NCBI GenBank assembly: GCA_006503535.1
Contig: QYRS01000005.1
Span: forward strand, 1 to 64,000
Reading direction: 5' to 3'
Source: Arthrinium phaeospermum
Taxonomy: Eukaryota > Ascomycota > Sordariomycetes > Amphisphaeriales > Apiosporaceae
DNA: 64,000 nt
Below the pieces are notes generated by a model. That model saw only the letters and a program-made list of their open reading frames with translations. It was not told where the DNA came from and did no database searches. Positions 1 through 11,055 of this stretch are shown piece after piece. Each line of letters starts with the position of its first letter. The first letter of the stretch is position 1. The translations under genes were made by a program, and so were the position numbers.

Positions 1-741
1 CAAGCCAAATCGATTGAATGAATAATGGGAATCCACGATAACTACTAATCAGATCGGGTTTTGCATCTCCGCAAGAGACAACCGACCTCCCCCCTCCCCA
101 GTTGTTTTCGCTGATAAGCAGCAGCCTGCATCCGCATCAGGAAATCCACCGACCCCGCGGCCGAGGCCATTCCTTTCTCCTCTCTGCCACTCCCAAAGTA
201 TCCCGCTCGGGATCGGTCTCAGCGATAACGGACTCGGTGGAGGGCGCCTTGGGGGGAAAGCTTGAACTGGATGGGCCTGCAGGGTAACGAGGCCTCTGCC
301 AATAAGCTGCCCCCCCCAGCGAACCCACACAAGGTCCCGGCTTCTATATCCCGTTAGTCTGGCCAGCCAGCCGAGGCCTAGAGGTGGGGAAGGCGCAAAG
401 GCGCATATCGACCTTCCCTTCCTTGGCGGTTCACGTCACCATTCGCCGTATACTTATCAATCTCGGCCTTTATATGCGGTGTTACTCGGCCTGGAATCCT
501 GGTTCTCGTCAAGTAATACATATTGATTACGCCCCGAGATCCGACGAATCACGGCAGAGGAACATGTTCAAGTGCATGGCGAGGCTCTTCTTCAAACAGC
601 CTATGCTGAAATGTACAGTAGTAAATACATTACTTGATGATACGGCTGGTGTCCTTACGAGTCACCATTCCATGCAGGTAGGTTGTATTATGGCCATTGG
701 TCGCACCGATTTGATATTTCACCGCGCAAGCAGGTGATATA
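1..741. other. Intergenic, no gene seen
   Basis: Downstream flank of the F-box gene. Short open frames occur on both strands (the longest runs from 384 to 737) but none shows a recognisable domain, codon bias or splice pattern. I see nothing else supportable. Confidence 0.5.
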
Positions 742-2446
742 TCAAAACCGGACAATCGTGATTCTGCCCTCGGCATCCTCCCCAACAACCCACCGTTCGT
801 CGCCGTAAATCCGCCCCTTGCCCATGAGCTCCGTCCACATGTCATCAGCGAACCGGGCCTCTGGGTTCTCGTCGTCGGCGCCCTCGTCTTCGACACTGAT
901 CCGCGGCATGATGAAGACGGACAGGGCCTCGACCATGAAGCTGCCTAGCCCGACCGGACACCGGCTAGCGCGTCCTTCATGTCGCTGACGGTCAGGTACG
1001 GAAACTCCTATGCCGCCAGCAAGGTGCGTATCCCGGCCAGGTGCGTTTGCCGTACGAGGGAGATGGTAGTGTGGAGATGGCGTCGCCCGCATCGACATCT
1101 GCGTCATCATCATCGCCATCAAACGATAGTCCGGCCGCCGACCCAGACCGAGGGCAGGACATGTGGACGTCGCCATCGGCGCAGCACTCATCGTACCATA
1201 TCGGGCCAAATCCAACGAGGGGAAAGCCCGTGCAGCGCACCGTGTGGTGCCGCGGAGGGAAGATGGATGATTGCGCGCCGGCGAGCCAGCGGTGTTCCTC
1301 TTCATGTATATAGACATTGTTTTCGTCCAGAGCCAGGTCCCGAATAGCCGGGGTGTGGCGCTGGCGAAGGCCCATGGTTTCCAGCTCCCGCACGTAAGCC
1401 GCTGGATGACCGAGGGTCCCAAGTCGGCATCCGGCCTCTTGGTACCGGCTGGGGTCCAGTGAGGGCCGGTAGGCCGAGGGGAATGAAATGTTCCAGACGG
1501 CGAGCTGCTCGATCGGATCGTCGTCGCCCCAGGGCGAGCGGTGCGGCTGCCATATATAGAGTGCGTAGTGCGTGTTGCTGTGCGTAGAGAAGAAGCGGTC
1601 CGTCGTGTTCAGCGGAAGTCCCAGGAAGTGGATCTTCCACTCGGAGCGAAAGAAGATGTTCCAGGCCGACGAGTCCGAGGACGAGCGCACTATAGCCAGC
1701 TTTGGAGACCGCGACGACGACCGCGACTGTGCCCGCTGCACGTCGTAAGCAGTAGCGAAGGTGCGGTGGACGACCTCGCGCTCGTTCAATTGGTGGTAGG
1801 GCTCCCGCTCACACCACTCGATGACGAGGACGCCACAGGCCAGCCGCGCCCTCCTGACAATCTTGTCCGCATTGTCAAAGGGCACGTGGAAACGCCGCCG
1901 CGTTTCCAGGTCGTAGGCGACGTACTGCCCGCCGTCGAGGCCGGGGTAGATGAGCAGCCCGTCGTCCATGCACCAGGTGGGGTCACTGTATTGGAAGATG
2001 GCCTTGTTGTCGTTCCATCGCAGGATGCGGTCCCACGGTGCGACGCCTCGGTGCAAGTCGGGGTGAGTTGTCTCCTGGACCACGTCAATCTTCTCGACGA
2101 GGCGCGCCTTGGCCTGTCGGAGATGATGATAACGCCGAGCCACCTTGGCAAACACGGCGGCGGCGGACTCTCGTCTCGCCCCCGGCGGTTTGGTGCCCAA
2201 AGCCAGCGCCCGGGCTTCCCTGGACCTGGGGAAATGCCATCGCATCAAAACCAAGGATGCATCTTCCGATGTAAAGGCATCGTGCCAAGCGCGGCTTATG
2301 CTGCGGCAGGCCACGCTGTCCCGGGCGGACAGGTAGGTGATGATGAGCAAAAAGACATCCTGGGGTAGATCGGGGAGATCTTTTAATAGGGTGGCAGTAG
2401 GGCACGAAGCTGCATGCCCAGGTCGTTCGGTTATGTCCACGGCCAT
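742..2446 (-). CDS. F-box domain protein (two apparent frameshifts)
   Basis: Probably a substrate-receptor subunit of an SCF ubiquitin ligase; the target is unknown. The start chosen is the ATG at 2446 (MAVDITERPG), because the upstream 24 codons look non-coding. An F-box lies at about residues 22-60 (LPQDVFLLIITYLSARDSV). The rest resembles fungal F-box proteins with a conserved tail ending GDERWVVGEDAEGRITIVRF. The reading frame changes twice near the 3' end. One base is missing near 1009-1010, where CWRH is followed by EFPYLTVSDMKDAL in the next frame. Another is missing near 949-951, where GVRSG continues as LGSFMVEALSVF. With both restored the locus is 1,707 nt, about 568 aa, without introns. 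A single 91-nt intron (965-1055) would also join the frames but would delete the conserved EFPYLTVSD segment, so I prefer frameshifts. Confidence 0.75.
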
Positions 2447-3070
2447 AATTGCTGGCTCATGTGTCTGGCTTGTCTGTCTGCACATACAACAAAATAGGTA
2501 AGTTTCTGGCCATGGCATGCCAATGAGGTCAGCAGAGGGTCGCCTGTTGGAGTCGGAAGTCGGGCATGCCCCGGTACTTATTACTTACCCTGTCTAGTCG
2601 CGCCTGCTCACTCCGACAGGCCTGCATGCAGAAAACAAGTACGGTACGTTAAGTTATGTATGCAATGCAATTCGTCTCGTGGCATCCCTGGCGGCATCTG
2701 GACTCTGTGACACCAATGCACAATTAGGAGAGAATTTCAGATTCTCAAATTCAGGCGCGGTTTTAATTGTCAAAAGCATGTGGCATTTTCCAGCAGCCGG
2801 CCCATGTGATGGACAAACGCTTACTCAATTGAGAAAGAGAGAGAGAGAGAGAGGGAGGGCTTCATTGAGCAAGACCTCGCCACCCCGTGACCGGGTTTCG
2901 GAGTAATGTGCATGGATTTGTATTAGCAACTACTGCAAGCAGTAACATCGATTGACTGACTTGTCCGTTTTGAATGCGACGCAACTCCCTTTAAATCGGA
3001 GACATTCTGATGTACACTTCACCTCTGCCTACATACGTTTTCCTACCCTCCCGAGAACTCGTTGCCACGG
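2447..3070. other. Intergenic with a GA microsatellite
   Basis: Upstream of the F-box gene and 3' of the dehydrogenase gene, both on the minus strand. A (GA)n tract sits at about 2831-2852. No other coding or RNA gene is visible. Confidence 0.5.
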
Positions 3071-4862
3071 CTAGCTATGCGTAGGCATGGCCACATCGGC
3101 CTTTTGTGAAATGGCGTCGGCGCTGGACCACATGGCCGTGACCGTCTTTTGCTGCGTGTAAAAGTTGATGCCCGGTCGGCCGTAGAAAGTATTCGCACCG
3201 CCACCTGCAATGCTCTTCTGTTACCCGTGAAGGAGAACATGGGCAATGGCACGGGGATCGGCACATTGATACCAATCTGTCCAGCCTCAATGTTCCGGCG
3301 GAACGTCTCGGCCGTCGAGCCGGACTTGGTGAAGATGGCGGTGCCATTGCCGTACTCGTTGCTGTTAATCATCTCGATGGCATCGTCCAGAGTCTCTACA
3401 TTCAAACAGACCAAGACTGGGCCGAAGATCTCTTCCGTGTAGCATTTCATGTGAGGCTTGACATTGGTGATGATGGTGGGGCCAACCCAGTTGCCGTTGG
3501 GGTACTTCTCCGGCTTGAAGTTCCGCCCGTCGAGCAGGATGGTAGCCCCTTCTTCCTCGGCGCTGGAGATGAGCGACTTGATTCTCTGCTCGCTTTCGGG
3601 GGAGATCACGGGGCCCAGGTCAGCCCCTTCCTCGAAGCCACCGTTGACATGCAGGGCCTTGGCTCGCTCTGCAAGCTCAGGCAGCCACTCCTTTGTCTCT
3701 CCAACCATGACCAAAGTGCTCAGAGCCATACACCTCTGCCCTGCAGCACCGAAAGCAGCACCCGTGACGGCGTTCAAAAAGTGGTTCTTGTTGCAATCTG
3801 GGAGGACTGCTGCGTGGTTCTTGGCACCCAGGTTGGCCTGGACACGCTTGCCGTTGGCAGAACCTCTAGAGAAAATGTACTCGCCAGCTTTGTTGCCACC
3901 GACGAAGCTGATGGCCTTGATTTCAGGGGCATCCAGAAGGAAATCCACGGTGCGGTGGGCACCATGGATGATGTTGATCACACCAGAAGGGAAGCCGGCC
4001 TTTTGGGCCAACTCCGCCAGAATCATGGCGGCGCCAGGGTCACGCTCCGAGGGCTTAAGAACCAAAGTGTTGCCTGTTACAGTGGCAATCGGGATACACC
4101 ACAGAGGAATCATAGCAGGGAAATCTGAAAGACACACCAGCTGGTCAGCCATGCATCATGAACTCGAGAATACATCTCCATTGCATAAATTGACTTACTG
4201 AACGGGCAAATAGCGGCCGTAACTCCCAATGGCTCCCTGTAAGATCTCGTCTCCATATCCTTGGCAACCTCGAGCACCTCGCCCTTGAGAAGCTCAGGGG
4301 CGCCGCAAGCCGCCTCCGCCACCTGTAGGCCCCGCAGGACGTCGCCCTTGGCGTCGGCAAAGGTCTTGCCCTGCTCCAGAGTGATGCTCGCGGCCAGGCG
4401 GTCCCAGTTCTCGCGTACCAAGCCGACGAACTTGAACATGATCTGCTGGCGGGCCAGAACGCTGGTGTTCCGCCAGGCCGGGAAGGCCTTCTGGGCACTG
4501 TCGACGGCGGCCCGGAGCTCGGCGTCGGTCGACTGCGGGACACGGGTCACGAGGTTGTTGGTAGCCGGGTCGTAGAGGTCGATCCACTTGTCCGCCTTGG
4601 ACGCCTTGAACTCATTGTCCACGAACCAAGGCGTGTCCTGCGGCTGGGCAATCTGTTCGTGGGTCTGGGGGAAGCTCGTGGCGGTGGAGGCAAGGGCACT
4701 GTAGGGTCGGATATGCTGCGCGGTAGCGGCCAACCGCCGTGCTGCTGTGTCTCGGGATGCCATTCTTGCGGGCAACGTCGATACGGAGGGGGAGAGGATA
4801 AGACGGGATGCAGTGCGGCCGGCGCTGATGTTAATACCTCTTGCGATGGATAACCGCTGCAT
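3071..4862 (-). CDS. ALDH6A1: Methylmalonate-semialdehyde dehydrogenase, mitochondrial
   Basis: CoA-dependent aldehyde dehydrogenase that converts (methyl)malonate semialdehyde to propionyl- or acetyl-CoA in valine and pyrimidine catabolism. Exons are 4199-4862 and 3071-4124; the intron 4125-4198 has GTAAGT and TTTCAG ends and joins CPF to NFPAMIPLW. The ATG at 4862 starts a basic, hydroxylated N-terminus typical of a mitochondrial presequence. The catalytic Cys is in GQRCMAL (about residue 353), and the [13 protein letters not shown] stretch lacks the usual ALDH general-base Glu, which is diagnostic of this CoA-dependent subfamily. One base is missing near 3218-3219: MFSFTGN is followed one frame over by [21 protein letters not shown] and a stop at 3071. 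With it restored the protein is about 572 aa. Confidence 0.93.
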
Positions 4863-5473
4863 TGTGAAGAGGGAGGAGGGGAAATCCCTTAGCAAACAAC
4901 ACCAAATCGGATTTGGGTAGGCACCACAGCCAAAACCCAATGGCCAACGGGCAAAGGGAAAGACAATGTCTACTTATATGTAGGTACACGCAGTAGCCGA
5001 TCCTACCGATAACCCCCTACAGTAGCCGGTACCTCTCCTATCACCTATCTCGCCAAGCCGCCGCTTTCGGTCCCAACCCTGCCCCAGATTTCATGGAGGT
5101 CGAGTGGGGTAGCTCCCTCGCTTGTCCGCGCCCGCTGCAAACCGAGATCTGGGGTAATGCTGAGCCGCGGATAACAGCTACCTACCTAGCAAATAGCCGG
5201 CCCTTGAAATTACCTAACCAAAATGCAATTCAAAACAAGCAAAGTCACGAGGTAATTCGAAATCGGAAGTCGTCCAACGTAAAAAACTAAATTTACCTGA
5301 TGACCGGGTGGCTAGTTAGCCTCGTCGTGCACAGTGGATGCTGATACTCGTGAGAACGGGACTCGATCTGAAGACGGATTTCATTCAGTTTCTGCTAACA
5401 CACAATGCTATCATAACGGAGCCTGTCCCGGGCCAAATTGATCAACGACGAACTATACATGAGCTTCGGCCTA
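4863..5473. other. Promoter-side intergenic, MMSDH
   Basis: Between the MMSDH start and the VMA13 stop, both minus strand. It contains TACCTA-type motifs (for example about 5178-5190) and no credible gene. Confidence 0.5.
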
Positions 5474-7077
5474 TTAGTTCTCGAAGCTGTACTTCAGCCA
5501 ACCACCCAGAGCCTTTAGACTCTCCCACCGTACATTCTCGTCGGGGTCTTGCATCAACTCCATGACGCGTGTCTTGAGACCAAGCTTCTCCAGCTGGTAT
5601 CTTCTTTCGGGCACTTCCTTGACGAGGCAGCCCACATCGTTGCAAGCAATAGCCAACACTCCCTTGTCGTTGTCCCAAGGCTTCTTCATAATCTCAGCAA
5701 GCTGGCGCGGGATCTCGCCCGTCTCGAAGTCGAGGATCTTGCGCGAGTTCTCCGTCCAGAAGGTTTGGTTTCGATGAGGAGGCGACCATCGCAGATGGCC
5801 TGACCGCACTTCGGCCACATACTCATCAAGCGTAGTCTTGGTCTTTGTGTATTCCTCCAGCATCTCCTTGAGCTTGTCCAGATCCTCTTGCAAGTCGGGG
5901 TCTGTCAGGTGACGCCCGCTCACGTTCTGCAGGACCCCAGGAAGCCTCGCCAGCACAGCTGTCGGGAGTAACGAGTTTGAGTTGGGGCTGAGCAGGTTGT
6001 AGAGCGTAGACGCAAGCAAGCGCGTCGTCTTCTCCTTTGGCGAAAGGCGAAGGAGCTGGGTATATAGAAGAATTATATCGTACTCGCTGCAATAAGATTA
6101 GTATGAGAACTCGCCGGTGGATATTGTTTCAACTTACTCGTTCATCTCGTCGCCGATATCCTCGGCCTCGAAGCTCAACTGCCACATGACCAACAGGACA
6201 TGGTACAGGAGCTGGAGTCCAACGCCACCGCCCAGTGAGCCCTCAAAGCCACTGCTACCCCTGAGAGTAGAGCTTCCGCTCCACAGGCTGGCTGACGTGT
6301 CGGCACCAATGCCTGCGGCTTTTCTGAGGATCTCGATAAGCGGGGTGACAGCCTCGCTCTTCTGCTTCCAGAATAGCTGCCTGGAAGACTGTCCATACAG
6401 CAAGGCCGAATACTCGGTGACAGCGATGTCCTGCAGTCCCGCGTCGTTTGAGTTCTTGGCCAAGCCGCAGAGGTAGCTTAAGATCAGGGGTAGGGCGTTT
6501 TCGGTTGCGGCAGATTCGTCTTGCGATCTCGCCATCAGGGTGGTCAGAACGGTCGAGGTCAGTAAGGGGATAGGGTCTTCGGGGTTGTTGGAGTGCGCCA
6601 GGAGCGGTAGGAAATGCTTGTAGGGGTCTGCGTCCTTAAACAAGGCCTTTGCCAGCGAAGGTACAGCTGTACGATATCCAGAGGTTAGCATTAGAAAAAC
6701 GGCATGCAGTATTGGAAGTCGCAGAGCACGAAATGGGATGTGGACAATGTAGCAAACGAGGGAAGGACCGAGGGAAGCTTACCATCAAGCAAATCGCTCA
6801 GCAGCACCAGGATGTATTGAAGCACCTCGGAGCGCTTGCTTGCCGACTCGAACACGCCCGGCGTGCCGTTGCCGCCAACAAAGAGTATTCGGTAGCCATC
6901 CAAATCAGCTTCGACCACCTGCTTTCTCTGTTCCTTCCTGACTTTATCTACGGCTCGGATCTGGGCGAGTTGAGCATCGGTGACAGTGCCGACACGGACG
7001 GCGCCTTCCCAAGGTATCGGGCGCTGTCTGATGTTGTTCTGGAGCGAACCGAGGTACGGAGGCGGATCCAGAGACAT
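5474..7077 (-). CDS. VMA13: V-type proton ATPase subunit H
   Basis: Regulatory V1 subunit that couples ATP hydrolysis to proton pumping by the vacuolar ATPase at the vacuole/endosome membrane. Three exons: 6783-7077, 6138-6666 and 5474-6086. Intron 6667-6782 has a GTAAGC donor, a CTAAC branch site and an ACAG acceptor; intron 6087-6137 has GTAAGT and GCAG ends. The joined product is about 478 aa, the same length as yeast Vma13. The N-terminus has the family-typical NNIRQRPIPWEG segment, and the C-terminal ARM/HEAT-like domain contains TFWTENSRKILDF, LAIACNDVG and a NVRWESLKALGGWL end. No frameshift is seen. A transposon relic begins about 450 bp upstream of the start. Confidence 0.96.
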
Positions 7078-7529
7078 GATGATGCCTGTAATGGCCTCAC
7101 ACGGTCCAATAGCTTTATTTCAGGCGTGGTCAAGAAACACCTTCTCGAGTGGGCGAGTTGAGGTTTGGTAGCGAAGAGGGGAAGTTGAATGCGATGGCAC
7201 AAAGTGAATGGAGGTGGCCTGAGTCAGGCGGGTGGTGCAATCTGATGTCTGAGGTCTGGTGTCGATGGTGTGGCTATTCCAACTTGAAGCTCCAACTCCA
7301 ACCGCAGCAAGCACGTACGTCAAGCAGCTGGACCTTGCGGCCTTTTGGAGCGCCGACGCTTTAGTGGGGCTCTGCATCTGAGATCACTTCACTCAGCTTC
7401 TGACCTACCTAAAGTGCCTACTTAATAATAAGCTACCTAGGTAGTAGTCACAGCACGCACTTACATACCTATTAACTGGTAGACTTGGATGGTTCCCGAT
7501 ATTAATATTTAATAAATCGAATGGATATA
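7078..7529. other. Upstream region of VMA13
   Basis: Promoter/5' leader of VMA13 up to the mobile-element edge. It contains TACCTA and CCTAGGTA motifs at about 7400-7440 and a short AT-rich stretch (7500-7527) just outside the element. No gene is seen. Confidence 0.5.
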
Positions 7530-7560
7530 CGGAGGTCCCCTTTAAAAATAAAGTCCCCCT
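7530..7560 (+). repeat. Left terminal inverted repeat
   Basis: It begins CGGAGGTCCCC directly after a TA dinucleotide and pairs with 8566-8596. The similarity weakens inward into runs of CTTAT/CACC. Confidence 0.8.
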
Positions 7561-8565
7561 CTTATCACCACCTCTTATTACCACTTTTATTAATAACCTT
7601 TATATAACCCCTGTATACTTTTACCGGCTATCTATTAATTAATTCTTTTTCTTTTTTCTCTTTTTTTTTATTCCTTTTTTAATTAAACCTTTTCTTATAT
7701 ACTATTATAATACTTATAATTAAAGCTATTATAATTAACTTAATAATTCGAGCTATTATAATTATATTAAAAGCTATTAATAACTAATTATAAGCCGATA
7801 TTAAAAAAATTATTAATATTTTAAAGTTATTGCGAAATTAAACGTCGAATTAAAACTTAAAAAAAGAAGAAATTAAGAAATAAAGTAGATAAATAAACTT
7901 TCTTTATAGAACTTATTTAATCGAAAATTAATATAAAAGTTTATAAAAGATATTAATAAATTAAATCGGACTAGAAAAAGGGGGATTAATTAATAATAAT
8001 ACCGAAAAGAAATACTCCTCTTTAAATTTTTTCCTTTTATTAAAAAATATATAAAAAAAAATTAAGTATAATAATATAAAAAATAAAGTATCGGCTTATT
8101 TATATTAATTTTAAAGGGTTATTTATAATTTTTATAAAATAAACCGGTTATTATAATACGATAACTTACCGGATTTAAATACTATCGAGTCTTATTAATA
8201 TTAAATAAAAAAAGAATTATTAAAAAAGAGCTTTTAAAAGTAAAAAGAAAGGAATTTAAATATAGCTTAATAATTAATAAAGGGTCCTTTAAACGTTATT
8301 TAAGCTTAAATTAAAAAATTTTTTACCATATCGAAAAAATTATCGAATTAAAGGGAAGGAACGAATATCGCGAGGGGAGAATCGATATAAAAAGTAAACT
8401 ATTTACTATATAAACTATAAACTTATAAATAAAGCTAAAACGGCTAAAAACGTAATAAAAATTAATTAATATATTTTCGTATATATTAATTACCTATTTA
8501 TTAGCTAGTGCCGATTATAAGGGTATATTATATTAGGGGTGTTAAGCAGGGGGGTATTAACAAGG

Positions 8566-8596
8566 GGGGGGACTTTACTTTTAAAGGGGACCTCCG
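8566..8596 (-). repeat. Right terminal inverted repeat
   Basis: Reverse complement of the left repeat with one A/G difference; followed by TA at 8597-8598. Confidence 0.8.
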
Positions 8597-10559
8597 TACA
8601 TGTAGTCACTTGGTACTTACTGACTGTTGCATGTCGGGTAGCAACAACGTGGACCTCGTTGTCAGATCTTGAGCCAGAGATTCGTGGTCTGAGTGATTAA
8701 TTGGCTTGTTGCCGCGAGATGACCACTCAAACTTGCAGAACCATATCGCCGGTGTTCCAAGCCAGATCTCGCTTAATTCATCGCCGTGCGTATAAATGAT
8801 GGTGTTATACCTCCGAATGTGTACTCTATTGAAGCAATAAGTGACCACCTGATCAAATGCATTCTAGATACAAGAAGTCCTCTTCATGTCTATTTGCATG
8901 TGCAGTGTTCAAGTGGTAGCATGGATCTTGTTGTAAACCTGTTGCCTTGGCACTGGGTAACTTGACTTCTAGTGAGGTGATCTCATCCAGTTGCATTCTG
9001 AAGGATTAGAAGAGAAATATATCGTATACTGGGACTGATCAGGAGCACTTGCTTTTAGTATACAGTGTAACCACCATAAAAGTTGCCGATCATCCGTATT
9101 CCGCCTCTAGACGACGAGAGACAGGCGCCTCGCCCTGCAGTCGGTGTTACTCAAGATACTTTCTGAACTTCTCATTATTGGCAATTTCAAGATGCCCTCT
9201 CGGTCTGCCTCTTTTGGGGGGCTGTTATCTCCCGAGTGACAGATGCCAAACATGCACACCCGTCCTCGAGCCTTATTTTTCGGGCAACTGGTTGCTGCAC
9301 GTAAGCGGCGGGCGTGAACGTTTCACAGGGAACAGGCGATTGCATTCATTGCACGTGCGAATATAGGCAGATGCAATCAAACCAGTAACTCATGTATATG
9401 CGTGTTGGTACAAGAGCTTGCTTTAAGTTCGCGTTCACGACATATCGTGAGAGGAAATCTTCCGGCTGCCTACTTGAACGTCATCGCGCCGAAACCGACT
9501 TGCAACGATAGGTAGTAGTAGGTCGTTTCGAAACGAAGCAAGGTTGGACTTCGCCTAGGTACTTGATAAAAGCTTAGGTAGAGAGACGTCAGGTACAAGG
9601 ACCCAGAACCTTGGAACGCCCGCTCCGTTCCGAGGCCTTTGATGGACGAGAGTATATTCAGCAAGTCCATGCTATACTACTATACTACGCTCGAGATGAC
9701 CTATGGCAGGGCGCCGGTTCCTGAATAATGGATTGGTTTCCATAGTGCGATCTGCAATGACGGAGCCCGAGTTACTTTGATGGAGTTCGGAGTACGGAGT
9801 AGCAAGTAGCAGTAAGTAGTAGGGTTGGTTGCGCATGATTGGAACTGGGAAACGGTGAGGCCCGGCTTGGAGGATACGAGCTACTTGGCAATCGCCCGGT
9901 TACACGCTTGCGCGCTCCAGCCAGATAGCTGTCAGAGAGACCCCTGTCTCGCAACTCTATCGGGCTGTTAGTTGTCGTCCAGTCAACCATCCCGGTCGCT
10001 GTAAGCAGGCCTACATAGCACCTAGAGCCTGGCAACGATCCCAGATCCTGTCTGCAGCTCTCTCGTGGTGTGTGCTTGCTGCACGCCAACTCACTCACCT
10101 AGCCATCATTACATTACTACCAAAGACTTGTTGTCCCGTTCAAAGCGCACCTACATACCACCGAGTACCTAATCGAGAGCAAGCGTGGAAATCAATTGTG
10201 GTAGAAACCGAACAATTGAAGCAGAGAACAGGGGAAAAAAAGAGGGCAAATGCTCCCTGGCATGCATCGTCCGAACTTGAATTGAAGTGAAGTGAATTGA
10301 AGAAAGACTGGCTGACTGACTGACTGGGTCGAATAGCGAAGCACCCCTGCCCTTAGCTGCCGACCAGCCAGCCCCCTCTGTTTTTTTCCTTTGGGCAGAT
10401 CGCCTATGACACACCACCATCCAGCGTCGCGAACTGCCCGACCCCGCGACTTTTTTGGGCAGACGGCCATAAGAGAAGAGGTTGGGAAAAGAAAAGGCCC
10501 CAATCAAGGCCCAAAAGGACGCAAGTCGTGCATTAGTAGTACCCTGATTCAGACTGACC
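8597..10559. other. Long intergenic region, no gene seen
   Basis: About 2 kb between the transposon relic and the leader of the 11,056 gene. Short frames on both strands (longest about 108 codons) have no recognisable domain. TACGGAGTA occurs at 9793-9801 and several TACCTA motifs are present. Confidence 0.45.
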
Positions 10560-11055
10560 CTTGATTGTGTCTTTTTTTTCCATCCATCCTGCCATCTCTA
10601 TCTCCTCCTGCTGATTGTTGTCTTGCTTGTCTTGTCTTGCATTTGGCAAGTCTTGTCTTGCATACTCTAACCTCCAGACTTACATACTTACACGCATACT
10701 CCCAATTCTCACCCTCGTTGGGCGTCCCTCCCTGCCATCATACCTGGTCACACTTACAACAACTCACATTAAACACCAACTTTATTGAGTTGAAGGCTGC
10801 TGGCGCTTTCCGCCGCGCTTCTCTCATCCTAGTTCCTGTCTAGTCTATCCGTACACCGAGATTCAGTGAAGATCAAGGCCTTTGCGACTTGGATTGTCAA
10901 TTGAGCTTGGCGGCTCCAGTACGGAGAGCGAGAGAGCGAGAGCGAGGAGAGTGAGAGTGAGGAAGAGACCCAATTTGTCTCACTCACTACCCCATCGTGG
11001 GCGCCAACATTCCAGCAAACTCACCCCGAGTCTGCCAGAGCTCACAACCGTCACA
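10560..11055 (+). promoter_or_regulatory. Pyrimidine-rich leader of the membrane-protein gene
   Basis: A T8 run at about 10571 is followed by about 200 nt of C/T-rich sequence. Such tracts commonly surround transcription starts of highly expressed fungal genes, so a long 5' UTR beginning around 10.6 kb is plausible. A GA-rich stretch follows at about 10925-10965. An in-frame extension of the downstream ORF to 10882 exists but reads like low-complexity leader. Confidence 0.4.

Larger units (their letters stand above)
7530..8596. mobile_element. RIP-degraded Tc1/Fot1-like DNA transposon relic
   Basis: Two GC-containing terminal inverted repeats bound a very AT-rich core. The left end reads CGGAGGTCCCCTTTAAAA and continues to AAAGTCCCCC at about 7559. 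The right end, on the opposite strand, has the same 30-odd bases with one mismatch, ending at 8596. Both ends are flanked by TA (7528-7529 and 8597-8598), the target duplication of Tc1/mariner/pogo (Fot1) elements. The core has almost no CA/TG dinucleotides and many TA, as expected after repeat-induced point mutation. No transposase reading frame survives, and at about 1.07 kb it is shorter than a complete Fot1-type element. Superfamily assignment rests on TIR plus TA only. Confidence 0.8.

Noticed and set aside
1541..2368. 275-codon plus-strand ORF antisense to the F-box gene
   Set aside because: Opposite-strand shadow; the minus strand carries the F-box.
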